Assembly: GCF_018866245.1 (NCBI RefSeq)
Contig: NZ_CP076458.1
Span: 806,001-870,000 of the forward strand
Source of the DNA: Novisyntrophococcus fermenticellae
GTDB lineage: Bacteria; Bacillota; Clostridia; Lachnospirales; Lachnospiraceae
Reading direction: 5' to 3'
Length of the DNA stretch: 64,000 nt
The first letter of the stretch is position 1. The number at the start of each line of letters is the position of its first letter. The notes under the pieces were generated by a model that did not search any database, was not told the DNA's origin, and saw only the letters and a list, made by a program, of their open reading frames with translations. The translations under genes were made by a program, and so were the position numbers. Below are positions 1 through 8,500 of the stretch, piece by piece.

Positions 1-192
1 GAATTTACCCCTTATAGGGGAAACAGAGGAGAGCAACAGTTCAAAATCAAGAAAATAGAAAGCAAGAAGATTACACACCTAAAAAATTTGGGCAGTCAAT
101 CCATAAAAATACCAGCTTGTAATCAGGAACAGCTTGAATGGGTAAGAGAATTGATGCAATATAAATATTCCGGGGAGAGTGCAAATCTGTAA
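1..192 (+). CDS. C-terminal end of an unrecognised protein (cut by window edge)
   Basis: An open frame runs from the first base to a TAA at 190-192 (63 residues). It is rich in Lys, Glu and Gln and ends in a helical-looking stretch (EQLEWVRELMQYKYSGES). I do not recognise the family. It lies beside clearly decayed genes, so it may itself be a remnant. There is no start codon in view because the window begins inside it. Confidence 0.35.
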   Translation, partial: EFTPYRGNRGEQQFKIKKIESKKITHLKNLGSQSIKIPACNQEQLEWVRELMQYKYSGESANL

Positions 193-252
193 TAAACCTT
201 GAAATTTGGGATGAAAATATGGTTGAGATTTTGAATCTGAAATCAGATTTCA

Positions 253-553
253 ATAATGTTTTCCAGCGTCTTGTGTGATTTGGAAAGCATTGACGAGACG
301 AGCTCTTAATGCAACTTCTATCTGAGACAAATAGCTAAATATCTAATGAGATAGTTCGAAATCAAAATAATATGGTTTTAAGACGTCGGAAAAGTTGGAT
401 CCAACTCTGTAAGTTTTTGTGGCAGGATCAATCATGTGAAACTAAAGCCTTTTAACCGATAGTAGCCAATGGTTGATAATGCTGCATTCGCTTCATCTTG
501 AGAGTCAATGGTCATTCCGGCATCAGTGAGTTTCTGAATCAGTTGTGTGACTG
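253..553 (-). pseudogene. Abi_2-like abortive-infection protein, decayed
   Basis: Read leftward, the reverse strand gives pieces typical of Abi_2 (AbiD/AbiF-like) phage-exclusion proteins: LIQKLTDAGMTID, then TIGYYRLKGFSF, then after a frame change YRVGSNFSDVLKPYYFDFEL and SQIEVALRARLVNAF. In the family these correspond to the YYRLxGY box, the FxDVxxxYxFD box and the IExxLRA helix, in the same order. The frame is broken near position 440 and by an in-frame TAG at 343-345, and the C-terminal half is missing or unrecognisable. It is therefore a dead gene. Such proteins usually belong to mobile or defence regions, which fits the decayed neighbourhood. Confidence 0.65.
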
Positions 554-843
554 ATAAAAAATTTTAGAATATTGATACATATGATCACGTCTGGATATAA
601 AAAGTCCCACCGGGTTGCGCATTCTTACCGAAGCAAGACTAGGCGTGGCGGGTTCTGTTAAGTAAGCATATAGAAATCAAGTAGATTTGTCAATAAATTT
701 GAGATTAACATTCAAAAATCTCTTATTCAGGTTACTAGCTGCTCGAAACTTTGCACACCTCTCCGTGGTGAGCAGCCGGCAACGTTATCGTATGGATAGT
801 GACTGAGATGTGAATAACAAAAAATTTTTAATGTTACTATTGG
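554..843. other. No recognisable gene
   Basis: No frame of useful length or family resemblance is visible on either strand in these 290 bases. Short open pieces are interrupted, as expected for decayed DNA next to the Abi_2 remnant. Confidence 0.5.
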
Positions 844-1148
844 GTGTTAGAGCATCTGTTAAAGAAATATGAAATCGAGGCATTGGAATATCAGGAACGG
901 ATAAAAGGTTCTGCAAAACTTTCAGATGAAATACATGGACTTAGAAATATTGTTCATGCAGTACCTCTTTGGTTAGTGGGACAGACAGATGGTTCAGATT
1001 GGCACGGCTGGATAATAGCAAAAAAATTGATACACGTAATATTCAGATAGCAGAAGAATTATATTGCAGAGATGAATATGATCAGATACTTTCGATTTTT
1101 TATACGGAATGCATTGAGAATGGTATGAAAAACGTGGTGATTGGGTGA
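844..1148 (+). pseudogene. Small unknown protein, frameshifted
   Basis: A GTG-initiated frame (68 codons, to 1050) begins with a charged helical segment (LLKKYEIEALEYQERIKG). Near 1024-1028 the likely continuation moves to another frame and reads IDTRNIQIAEELYCRDEYDQ down to a TGA at 1146-1148. The sequences on either side of the shift look like one protein of about 100 residues broken by a single indel in a run of A. The family is not recognised. The lack of a clear ribosome site and the surrounding decayed genes favour a remnant. Confidence 0.35.
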
Positions 1149-1361
1149 ATAGAATATAGAAGCACCGTTGGAACGAGGCAGGATTTCAAAAAGTCAATTA
1201 CTAACCTGTCAGGGCAATGAAGAAAGCGGCAATATAAGAAGTGTGATTCAAATATTGATTGGCAAGTATGAGATTTCTTAGATTTCTCAGACCTGTATTG
1301 CCATTATATAAACACAGTGTTATACTCTGAACAACCCAGAAACAGAAATTAGGTTATAACA
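1149..1361. other. No confident gene
   Basis: One unbroken frame of about 40 codons ends near 1280, but it has no start, ribosome site or family resemblance. Nothing else is visible in this stretch. Confidence 0.4.
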
Positions 1362-1754
1362 ATGCCCAGAACCAAAGGCAGTAAAAATAAGCCTAAATCC
1401 ACTATCGACTTCGCATCCCAGATTGCAGAGAAGCGATCCATCCTCCAATCACTCACTGCTGAAGTAGAAACAACACAAAAAAACCGAATAGAAAAAGTCT
1501 GATTTGAAAGAAAAGAAAACTTCTCTCTTAAGGCAGCAGAGAAAGAGCTGACCAAGTTGGAAAGGAAAAAGGCCGCCGACAAGAAAGCAGCCGAAGCTGC
1601 TAAGAAAGCTGAGGCAGAGGGGCTAGTAAAGAAGCTGCTGGCCGAGGGCGTAAGTGCTGACGAGATCCTTGCAAAGCTGTTACACATGGATTTCTGTGGA
1701 CATCGCTATATAGTTTATGACCAAAATAAAGCCAAACGATACAAGGGAACATGA
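1362..1754 (+). pseudogene. Short basic coiled-coil protein with MPRTKGSKNK start, nonsense codon
   Basis: The frame opens with MPRTKGSKNKPKS, a start I have seen in short Lys/Ala/Glu-rich proteins of clostridial mobile elements. It continues through IDFASQIAEKRSILQSLTAE, meets a TGA at 1500-1502, and resumes in the same frame as a long Lys/Ala/Glu coiled coil ending GVSADEILAKLL. A single base change would remove the stop, so this is a recent nonsense lesion. The residues after AKLL are unlike the rest and probably lie beyond the original end. The function of the family is not known to me. Confidence 0.55.
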
Positions 1755-1792
1755 ACACAACGAAGAACACAACAAAAAGGAAGGAACCGACA

Positions 1793-2305
1793 ATGATATT
1801 TCGTAAAGCAGTACAGCCAGACTTTGACAGCATCCAGAATTTATACTGGACATTGATTGACCGGGAGCAGGACAATCCATCTTTCCCACACTGGAAGAAA
1901 GGTATCCACCCATCTGACGAGATGCTACAAGAAAGCATTGAAAAGGGTGAGATGTATGTGCTGGCAGATGGAGAGGTTGCCGCCTGTGTGATAGCCAACA
2001 ATGAAAAAGTGGATGAATATGTGGATGTACCGTGGCAGGTGGATTCCGATGATGTGACTGTGCTTCATATTCTGGCTGTGCATCCGGATCAGCGTGGAAA
2101 AGGATTGGCACGGGAGCTGATGGCGAAAATGATAGGGCTGGAAAGATCGAAAGGAAAGAAAGCTCTGAGGCTGGATGTGATTGAGAATAATGTGACAGCG
2201 GAGAAGTTTTATCAGAAGACGGGATTCCAGTATATTCAAACAAAGACACTTTATTATGATGTGGTCGGTGAGATGGTGTTTAAGCTGTATGAGCTGGTGC
2301 TGTAA
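1793..2305 (+). CDS. GNAT-family N-acetyltransferase
   Basis: This is a 170-residue single-domain GNAT protein that should move an acetyl group from acetyl-CoA to an amine; the acceptor cannot be read from sequence. The acetyl-CoA loop is seen as VHPDQRGKGLARELM (near residues 100-114), followed by the usual NxxAxxFYxKxGF segment (NNVTAEKFYQKTGF). The ATG at 1793 has AGGAAGG upstream; the in-frame ATG at 1751 would add a low-complexity NTTKNTTKRKE leader and is less likely. It is the only intact ordinary gene in the first 4.7 kb. A HigA-like remnant starts 3 bases after its stop. Confidence 0.85.
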   Translation: MIFRKAVQPDFDSIQNLYWTLIDREQDNPSFPHWKKGIHPSDEMLQESIEKGEMYVLADGEVAACVIANNEKVDEYVDVPWQVDSDDVTVLHILAVHPDQRGKGLARELMAKMIGLERSKGKKALRLDVIENNVTAEKFYQKTGFQYIQTKTLYYDVVGEMVFKLYELVL

Positions 2306-2307
2306 GA

Positions 2308-2631
2308 ATGGGAGAAAAAGAAAGTATAAAACTTGGACAAGGTTCGGAAACTGTGACTTCTACAATAGGAGAGATTTTACTGGAAGAATTCATGGAGCCA
2401 ATGAGCATTTCGGCGTATAAGCTGGCACAGGAGATTTATGTTCCAGTGTCAAGAATTTAGAATATTTTGCATGACCGCAGGAAGATTACTGCTGATACAT
2501 CCCTGCGGCTGGCTAAATTCTTTGGGGTTTCTGATAAGTATTTTTTGGATATGCAAAACGATATTGATATTAGAAATCTGAAGGTGAGTTTGGCAGACGA
2601 CATTGCTCAAATCAGAGTTTGTCAGGCGGTG
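2308..2631 (+). pseudogene. HigA-like antitoxin (HTH_3), nonsense codon and IS-truncated
   Basis: The frame starts MGEKESIKLGQ and contains the Xre-type DNA-binding fold of HigA antitoxins: GEILLEEFMEP, then SAYKLAQEIYVPVSRI, then NILHDRRKITADTSLRLAKF and FGVSDKYFLDMQ. A TAG at 2458-2460 falls inside the recognition helix region where the family normally has Gln (VSRIQ), so a CAG to TAG change killed the gene. The 3' end is also cut by the IS3-family element at 2632. No HigB toxin partner remains beside it. Confidence 0.75.
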
Positions 2632-2722
2632 TATAATGGTCTCATAAATTAAGACACTTTCCCAGACAGATTTTAATGAATCTGATATACTAAAATCAGT
2701 ATGAAAGAAAGGATTCATTGCT

Positions 2723-3070
2723 ATGTCCAGACAAAGAAGAAACTTTAGTGCCAAATTTAAATCAGACCTTGTGATTGAGTTACTTAAGGGAGAGAAAGAT
2801 CTCAATACCCTTGCAACTGAAAATAATATTCAACCCAACTTACTCCGTAACTGGAAGAAAGAATTCCTAAACAACGCTTCTGCAGCATTTGACGACAAGC
2901 GAGAGGAAAACCTCAAAGATAAGCTTGCAGAAGAACGCAAAGAGAAGTCGGAGTATGCCAAAAAGGTTGGTCAGTTAACCATGCAGGTTGACTGGCTCAA
3001 AAAAAAATCTGAAGAAATTTGTGGACCTGACTACGAGAGTAAGTTTAGTCCAAAACCTTTTGACGACTAA
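2723..3070 (+). CDS. IS3-family transposase OrfA (copy 1)
   Basis: A 115-residue protein with an HTH_Tnp_1 domain at residues 1-60 (FSAKFKSDLVIELLKGEKDL, then NNIQPNLLRNWKKEF), followed by a Lys/Glu-rich coiled coil resembling the OrfA leucine-zipper region. It binds the terminal repeats and is normally made as part of an OrfAB fusion. It starts at an ATG preceded by GAAAGGA. It overlaps orfB, whose frame is displaced by +1 (or -2) relative to orfA. Confidence 0.9.
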   Translation: MSRQRRNFSAKFKSDLVIELLKGEKDLNTLATENNIQPNLLRNWKKEFLNNASAAFDDKREENLKDKLAEERKEKSEYAKKVGQLTMQVDWLKKKSEEICGPDYESKFSPKPFDD

Positions 3071-3878
3071 AGAATTACCTGCTTCTGTCGGGGCAAAGCT
3101 CCTGGATATCAACCGCACCAGCATTTATTACAAAGGAACGCCTGTATCAGAGGAAGAACTGGCTTGTAAAGAGATCATTGATCACCTTCACACAGATAAT
3201 CCGACCTGGGGTGCCAGGCAGATGTCAGCACAGTTGAAGCTTCGTGGTTATCATGTTGGTCGCCGGAAAGCACGCCGCTACATGAGCGAAATGGACATTC
3301 ATCCAATCTACCCAAAGATGAACCTTTCGAAGCGGATGCAGCAAGCTAAGGTATTCCCTTATCTTCTCCGCAATGCTGTCATAGACAAGCCTAATCAGGC
3401 TTGGTCGATTGACATTACATATATTCCCATCCGGCATGGATTTTTGTACCTGACTGCTGTAATCGACTGGTACAGCCGCTGTATTGTCGGCTGGGAAGTC
3501 GATGATACACTTGATACCCGAATGGTTGTCAATGCCTTGAAAAAGGCTTTTAAGGTTGCAAAGCCACAAATTTTAAATTCCGATCAAGGATGTCAGTTTA
3601 CAAGTCAACAATATATTGAATTCTTAAAGAAAAATGGAATTCGCCAAAGCATGGATGGGAAAAGCCGTTGGGCTGACAACATCATGATTGAACGCTGGTT
3701 TCGTAGCTTCAAATATGAAGAAGCGTACCTTACACAATATAACAATATCAAAGAAGCCAGAGCCGCTATCGGACGATATATTTTCACTTATAATTTTGAA
3801 AGATGTCATTCTGCCCTTGACTATCAAAAACCGGCTGAATGCTACTACCCGGCAATGCTACTGCCCTATGTAGCTTGA
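2988..3878 (+). CDS. IS3-family transposase OrfB, DDE integrase domain (copy 1)
   Basis: A 296-codon frame with an HTH_21-like region (WGARQMSAQLKLRGYHVGRR) followed by an rve integrase core. The catalytic acidic residues are visible as the first Asp in WSIDITYIPI, the second in LNSDQGCQFTS, and a Glu in the MIERWFRSFKYEE segment. It catalyses strand transfer of the element. The frame opens at TTG 2988 inside orfA; the true protein is either an OrfAB fusion or starts internally. It is identical to the copy at 31446-32336. Confidence 0.92.
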   Translation: MTGSKKNLKKFVDLTTRVSLVQNLLTTKELPASVGAKLLDINRTSIYYKGTPVSEEELACKEIIDHLHTDNPTWGARQMSAQLKLRGYHVGRRKARRYMSEMDIHPIYPKMNLSKRMQQAKVFPYLLRNAVIDKPNQAWSIDITYIPIRHGFLYLTAVIDWYSRCIVGWEVDDTLDTRMVVNALKKAFKVAKPQILNSDQGCQFTSQQYIEFLKKNGIRQSMDGKSRWADNIMIERWFRSFKYEEAYLTQYNNIKEARAAIGRYIFTYNFERCHSALDYQKPAECYYPAMLLPYVA

Positions 3879-4005
3879 TGCATATATGGATCTGGGGGGT
3901 GTTCCACTGCCTTCCCCATACTCCTTGTCACTTATCCACCATATCAGTTCATTATAAAAATCTTAGATTTTTGTCTTGACAACTGAGCCACTATAGTGTG
4001 AGTAA

Positions 4006-4194
4006 TGCCGGGGAGAGTATTATGCCCCTCTGTGGTATCTATCCCCTCACCGCCTATACCCAAAATATTATCGAAAGCAATACTAAACGGCAGCACTTTG
4101 CACCATTTTTTTTGCCGTCACTATCCGCAGCTCCTGGCTGACGGGATCAATCCGCTCGACTGCGCCGGAAATTCATATTGTTGCTTCTACAGCC
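4006..4194 (-). pseudogene. YolD-like protein fragment
   Basis: The reverse strand reads GAVERIDPVSQELRIVTAKK, then after a frame change LPFSIAFDNILGIGGEG. This matches the C-terminal pattern of YolD-like proteins (GxVxxIDxxxxxIxIV, then IxFDxILxI). The frame is broken between the two halves and upstream by stops, and the N-terminal half is not recognisable. YolD-like genes commonly sit next to a Y-family DNA polymerase; none is present here. Confidence 0.5.
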
Positions 4195-4394
4195 CTAAAA
4201 GCCTTTCAGACAGTTGTTTATCATACTTTGCTTGAGTCTTGGATAACCATAGTCTGAGTTTCGTGCACATTTTTCAAATTTGTTTAGAACTCGATTCTTC
4301 CAATGTCCTGTTGCCAGCAGTTCTGGCATGATCAATCAGAATTCCGAGAGATTATTATACAAAATAGAAGCTAGCCTATTGACAAATAGAGTTA
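4195..4394. other. No recognisable gene
   Basis: Only short interrupted frames are present between the YolD-like fragment and the ATPase tail. One leftward piece reads LLATGHWKNRVLNKFEKC but has no family assignment. Confidence 0.4.
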
Positions 4395-4556
4395 TAAACT
4401 CTGAAAGGACATGCAGATTTTAAAACGCAAAAGCTACTTTCTATTCGAGATAATTATCCCAAGTATGTGCTGCGTTTAGATGAATTCGCGGGTGGAAATT
4501 ATGAAGGAATTAAAACAATGCATGTGGCAGATTTTCTGTTAAGTGATGAATTTTAG
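4395..4556 (+). pseudogene. C-terminal tail of a DUF4143-type AAA ATPase
   Basis: The frame ending at TAG 4554-4556 reads KTQKLLSIRDNYPKYVLRLD followed by EFAGGNYEGIKTMHVADFLL and SDEF. This is very like the C-terminus of the ATP-binding AAA_14/DUF4143 proteins common in Clostridia. The several hundred residues that should precede it are absent. There is no start codon or ribosome site, so it is a truncated remnant. Confidence 0.6.
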
Positions 4557-4557
4557 A

Positions 4558-4713
4558 TTAGAAGATAGTCCTGAAATGGGAATGCAGCCCCAATATATGA
4601 TATTAAGACGTCAGGGATATAGAGTTTTGATATTAGAAAAGAACCCGGTTTTTTACAAAAATAATTATGAAGAAAGAATTGTAACGATTCATACTATATT
4701 TGAAAGCTCTTAA
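4558..4713 (+). pseudogene. C-terminal part of a RelE/ParE-family toxin
   Basis: A frame of 51 codons ends at TAA 4711-4713 and includes QGYRVLILEKNPVFYK followed by EERIVTIHTIF. This corresponds to the GYRxLxxxxxxVFYxxxxxxxxVxxxxI strands at the C-terminus of RelE/ParE ribonuclease or gyrase-poison toxins. The N-terminal half and any antitoxin are missing. It starts directly after the ATPase fragment with no spacer, suggesting deletion joins. Confidence 0.5.
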
Positions 4714-4784
4714 AATATACACAAAAATTCATACAAAAAATTAATTAATATGATGAAAATACTGAATTCCATTGACGCACGCCA

Positions 4785-4806
4785 ACCTATATGATAGCTT
4801 ATAGGT
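4785..4806. promoter_or_regulatory. Palindromic operator, probably for the adjacent GntR regulator
   Basis: A perfect 7-bp inverted repeat, ACCTATA ... TATAGGT, separated by 8 bases, lies 27-48 bases before the start of the GntR gene. A -35-like TTGACG sits just upstream at 4772-4777 and a weak -10 would fall inside the repeat, so a bound dimer would block the promoter. FadR-subfamily regulators usually bind short palindromes and repress their own operon, which fits. Assignment to this regulator is inference. Confidence 0.55.
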
Positions 4807-4832
4807 AGTAATTAAGATAGGAACAGGTAAAA

Positions 4833-5513
4833 ATGAGACAAGGAATTAACAGAACGCCATTGCAATCAGAAATAATTAAATTCATACAGGATTATATACA
4901 AGACGAAAATCTTAAAGCAGGCGATAAGTTACCTTCCCAGGCGGGACTGATAGAGATGATGGGTGTCAGCAGAACATCGCTTCGAGAAGCCATTAAAACG
5001 ATGGAAGCAAAAGGTGTATTGGAAACGAAAAACGGCAAAGGTGTCTTTGTAAAGAATGATGACAGGAATTTAATCTTGTCTCAGCTTAGCTTTCTCGAAG
5101 AGAAAGAGTCTTTACTGGAGGTTATTGAAGCCCGTAAGATACTTGAAAGGGAAATTCTAAAACTTACTGTTAAGAATATTACGGAGCATGAGATCGAAGA
5201 ATTGGGAAAAGTTTTAAAGGTGGTTTTAGACAAGTATCATCGAGAGGAACGGCAAAATGTTGAAGATAAACAATTCCATTATATGATTTATGAATACTGC
5301 CATAACAGAGTCTTATATAAGATGATGTTGTCTGTCAGATATTTATCCGACAAATTGTGGGAATTTCCTTTGGATATGAAAGAACCTTTTACAGATACAA
5401 TTCCGCTTCACAAAGATTTGTATAATGCAATCAAAGAACGGAACACGAAGAAGGCACTGGACATAAACGATCAAATTTTGGACATGGTATACCATACCGT
5501 TCAGGAACGGTAG
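4833..5513 (+). CDS. GntR-family regulator, FadR subfamily
   Basis: A 226-residue transcription factor. Residues 8-75 form the winged helix-turn-helix (LKAGDKLPSQAGLIEMMGVS, then RTSLREAIKTMEAKGVLE, then KNGKGVFV). Residues 90-220 form an FCD-type all-helical effector domain (EARKILEREILKLTV, DKQFHYMIYEYCHN), which usually binds a metal and a small organic ligand. It is the first gene of a rightward operon with an alpha-mannosidase, an M42 peptidase and a peptide ABC transporter, so it probably senses a product of that pathway. The start ATG has AGGAACAGG upstream. Confidence 0.9.
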   Translation: MRQGINRTPLQSEIIKFIQDYIQDENLKAGDKLPSQAGLIEMMGVSRTSLREAIKTMEAKGVLETKNGKGVFVKNDDRNLILSQLSFLEEKESLLEVIEARKILEREILKLTVKNITEHEIEELGKVLKVVLDKYHREERQNVEDKQFHYMIYEYCHNRVLYKMMLSVRYLSDKLWEFPLDMKEPFTDTIPLHKDLYNAIKERNTKKALDINDQILDMVYHTVQER

Positions 5514-5519
5514 CATTAT

Positions 5520-5542
5520 AATGTGTGTCAGGTTTTAGACAC
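5520..5542 (+). promoter_or_regulatory. Small hairpin before the mannosidase ribosome site
   Basis: TGTGTC ... GACACA with an 8-base loop lies between the GntR stop and the AAGGAGG of the mannosidase. There is no T run, so it is unlikely to terminate. It may stabilise the downstream message or be a processing point. Confidence 0.3.
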
Positions 5543-5564
5543 ATCAACATAAAAAGGAGGGGTT

Positions 5565-8500
5565 ATGGATATCCGGTTTGAATTGGAACGAATGGAACGA
5601 ATTTTAAATGACATAGAGAAGCTTCGCTGTTTGGAATCCACTGCGGTTACTGAATATAGGATTTGGGACGGAAAAAAAGAAGATGGAGCGGTATGTGATA
5701 CCGAAGAATGGAGGGAAGCGCATATAGATACGCCTTGGAAAGGGACAGATCGACACAGATGGTATCGGACAAAAATACAAATTCCCTTCTCCATGAGAGA
5801 AAAACATGTTGAATTTTGGATTGTAACTGGAAGAGAGGGACAATGGGACGCTACGAATCCTCAGATGCTTTTTTATCTAAACGGTAAAATTATACAGGGA
5901 ATTGATGTAAATCACCGACATGTTTTGATTTCAAAAAATGCTGTTTCAGGTGAAGAATACGATATTGCCTTATATGCGTACAGCGGAACTGTAGAAGGGG
6001 ATTTGATAATCCATACGGGTATCGAGGCATTAGATGAACAGGTAAATCAAATCTATTATGACTTTATGGTTCCGGTTCAGGCTGCCAGGGTTCTGATGAA
6101 AGATAAAAAAGATGATGCGAGAAAAATTCTGCTGAAATTACAAAATGCAGCCGAAACCATAGATTTAAGAATGCCTTATTCGACGAAGTTTTATGAGTCA
6201 GTACATAAAGCTGACCTTATGCTGAAAGAGGAGTTTTATACAACAGAACTGGAAAACATACCGAGGGTCAGTGCCATAGGACATACACACATTGATATTG
6301 CCTGGCTATGGACCGTTGAGCAGACACGTGAAAAAGTCATCCGAAGCTTTTCAACAGTACTCAGACTCATGGATCAGTATCCGGATTATAAATTTATGTC
6401 CAGTCAGCCGATTCTTTATCAATTCGTCAAAGAACAAGAACCCGCAATGTATGAAGAAATAAAAAGAAGAATTGCAGAGGGAAGATGGGAAATCGACGGC
6501 GCCATGTGGCTGGAGTCAGACTGTAATCTGCCAAATGGAGAATCCCTGGTTCGTCAAATTATAAAGGGGCATAAGTTTTTCAAAGATGAGTTTGGAAAAG
6601 AGAGCAAGTCCTTGTGGCTTCCGGATGTGTTTGGATATTCTGCAGCAGTTCCGCAAATATTGAAAAAGTGTGGAATACCCTATTTTATGACAACAAAGAT
6701 TGCATGGAACCAGTATAATCAGCTGCCCAATGATACATTTCTATGGAAGGGTATTGATGGCAGTGAGATCTTTGTATTTATGCCTACAACATGTAATTAT
6801 GACAGGACACTGGGAGAAAATATCTCTTATTCTGAAACCAGAAATACGACGACTTATACCGGAATTATTAATCCGAATATGCTTTTGGGAACCTATGAAC
6901 GCTTTCAGAATAAAGATTTGACAGAAGATACACTTATGCTTTATGGATATGGAGACGGGGGAGGCGGGCCGACCAGTGAGATGCTGGAATGTGCCGGCAG
7001 ATTAAAGTATGGGTTGCCTGGAATCCCGAAAATACAGCTTGAATTTGAGCAGGAATTCTTTGATCGTACCTATGCGAACATTGCTTCAAGGGAAGAGATG
7101 CCAACCTGGGATGGGGAATTGTATTTCGAGTATCATAGAGGAACGTATACATCTATGAGTAAGATAAAACGATGCAATCGAAAAAGTGAAATTCTCTATG
7201 AACAACTGGAAATATTAAGCAGTATGTCTTCTCTCTTAGGTATAGAGTATCCCCGCAAAGTGATAGATAACGGCTGGGATACAATCTTGTTAAATCAGTT
7301 TCATGATATTATTCCAGGAAGTGCAATAGAAGGCGTGTATGCACAGGCGGAAAAGGAATATGAAGAGATTTTGCACGAAGGTTCAGACACTGTCCAAACA
7401 CTCGCAAGCCAGATAGCTGAGTGTGTGTCTTCACCAAAACAATCCATTCTCGTTATAAATACATTAGGATATATGAGAGATGATATTGTAGAAGTTGATA
7501 CGCAGGGGGCGTATATTGCATCAGGACTGATCGATCAGGATGGAAATCACTATGAGATCCAATACATATCTGAAAACAGGTTTTTGTTTTTTGCAAAACA
7601 ATTGCCGCCAACCGGATGGAAAACTTTTTATATTCAGCAGGGAGAAAAGCCTGAAAGCCTTAAAAATAAGTGGAACTATGAATTTGAAAATGATTTTTAT
7701 TCCGTTCGTTTCAACAAGGATATGCAGATAGAGTCCCTTTATGAAAAGAAAAGCCAAAAAGAGTTTATAAAAGAAAATCGTCTCGGAAATGTACTGACGA
7801 CATATGAAGACAGGCCTATGAATTGGGACAACTGGGATATCGATGCCTATTACAAGAAAAAGAAATATGATTATGACGGGATTTCCGATACAAAAGTGCT
7901 TGAATCCGGACCACTGAGAACGGTAGTGGAGACTTCCTATAAATTTTTAGATTCTACTGTGACACAAAAAGTTTGCCTATATAAGAATCTGCCCAGAATT
8001 GATTTTGTCAATTATGCAGACTGGAAGACACATCATGTTTTACTAAAAGTGAATTTCCCGGTTCAGATTAATACAAAATATGCAACATATGAGATTCAAT
8101 ATGGAAATGTAGAGCGGACAACTTCCAATAATCATAGCTGGGAAGTGGCACAATTCGAAACATGTGGACATAAGTGGGCCGACCTGTCGGAAAACGGACT
8201 GGGGATCAGTCTTTTGAATGACTGCAAATATGGATATGGAATAAAAGATGGTGAAATGTCACTAACGCTGATAAAATCGGGAACATATCCAAATGAAAAT
8301 GCAGATATCGGAATGCACGAGTTTACGTATTCCATATATCCACACGACCGCAGATGGCAGGAAGCACACACAGTAGCGATGGCGTACAATCTCAATGTCC
8401 CTTGTATAAACGTTCTTCATCAGGGAAATGAAACAGGGAGTCAGCCACAAGAATTTAGTCTGGTTTCCTGCAGCCAAAAAAATTGTTTTATTGAGACAAT

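Larger units (their letters stand above)
2632..3995 (+). mobile_element. IS3-family insertion sequence, copy 1 (1364 bp)
   Basis: This is a complete element bounded by imperfect inverted ends: left TATAATGGTCTCA and, read inward from the right, TATAGTGGCTCA, with a shared AAGACA a few bases further in. A 3-bp direct repeat, GTG, flanks it at 2629-2631 and 3996-3998, as expected for IS3-type target duplication. It carries orfA and orfB. A second copy with identical ORF translations and the same length lies at 31329-32692 in the opposite orientation. The 3' non-coding part holds a palindrome, AAAAATCTTAGATTTTT, near the right end. Confidence 0.92.

Noticed and set aside
1680..2249. Leftward open frame of 189 codons across the GNAT gene
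   Set aside because: It lies antisense to a clear acetyltransferase, with Pro/His/Ser-rich composition typical of shadow translation and no ribosome site.
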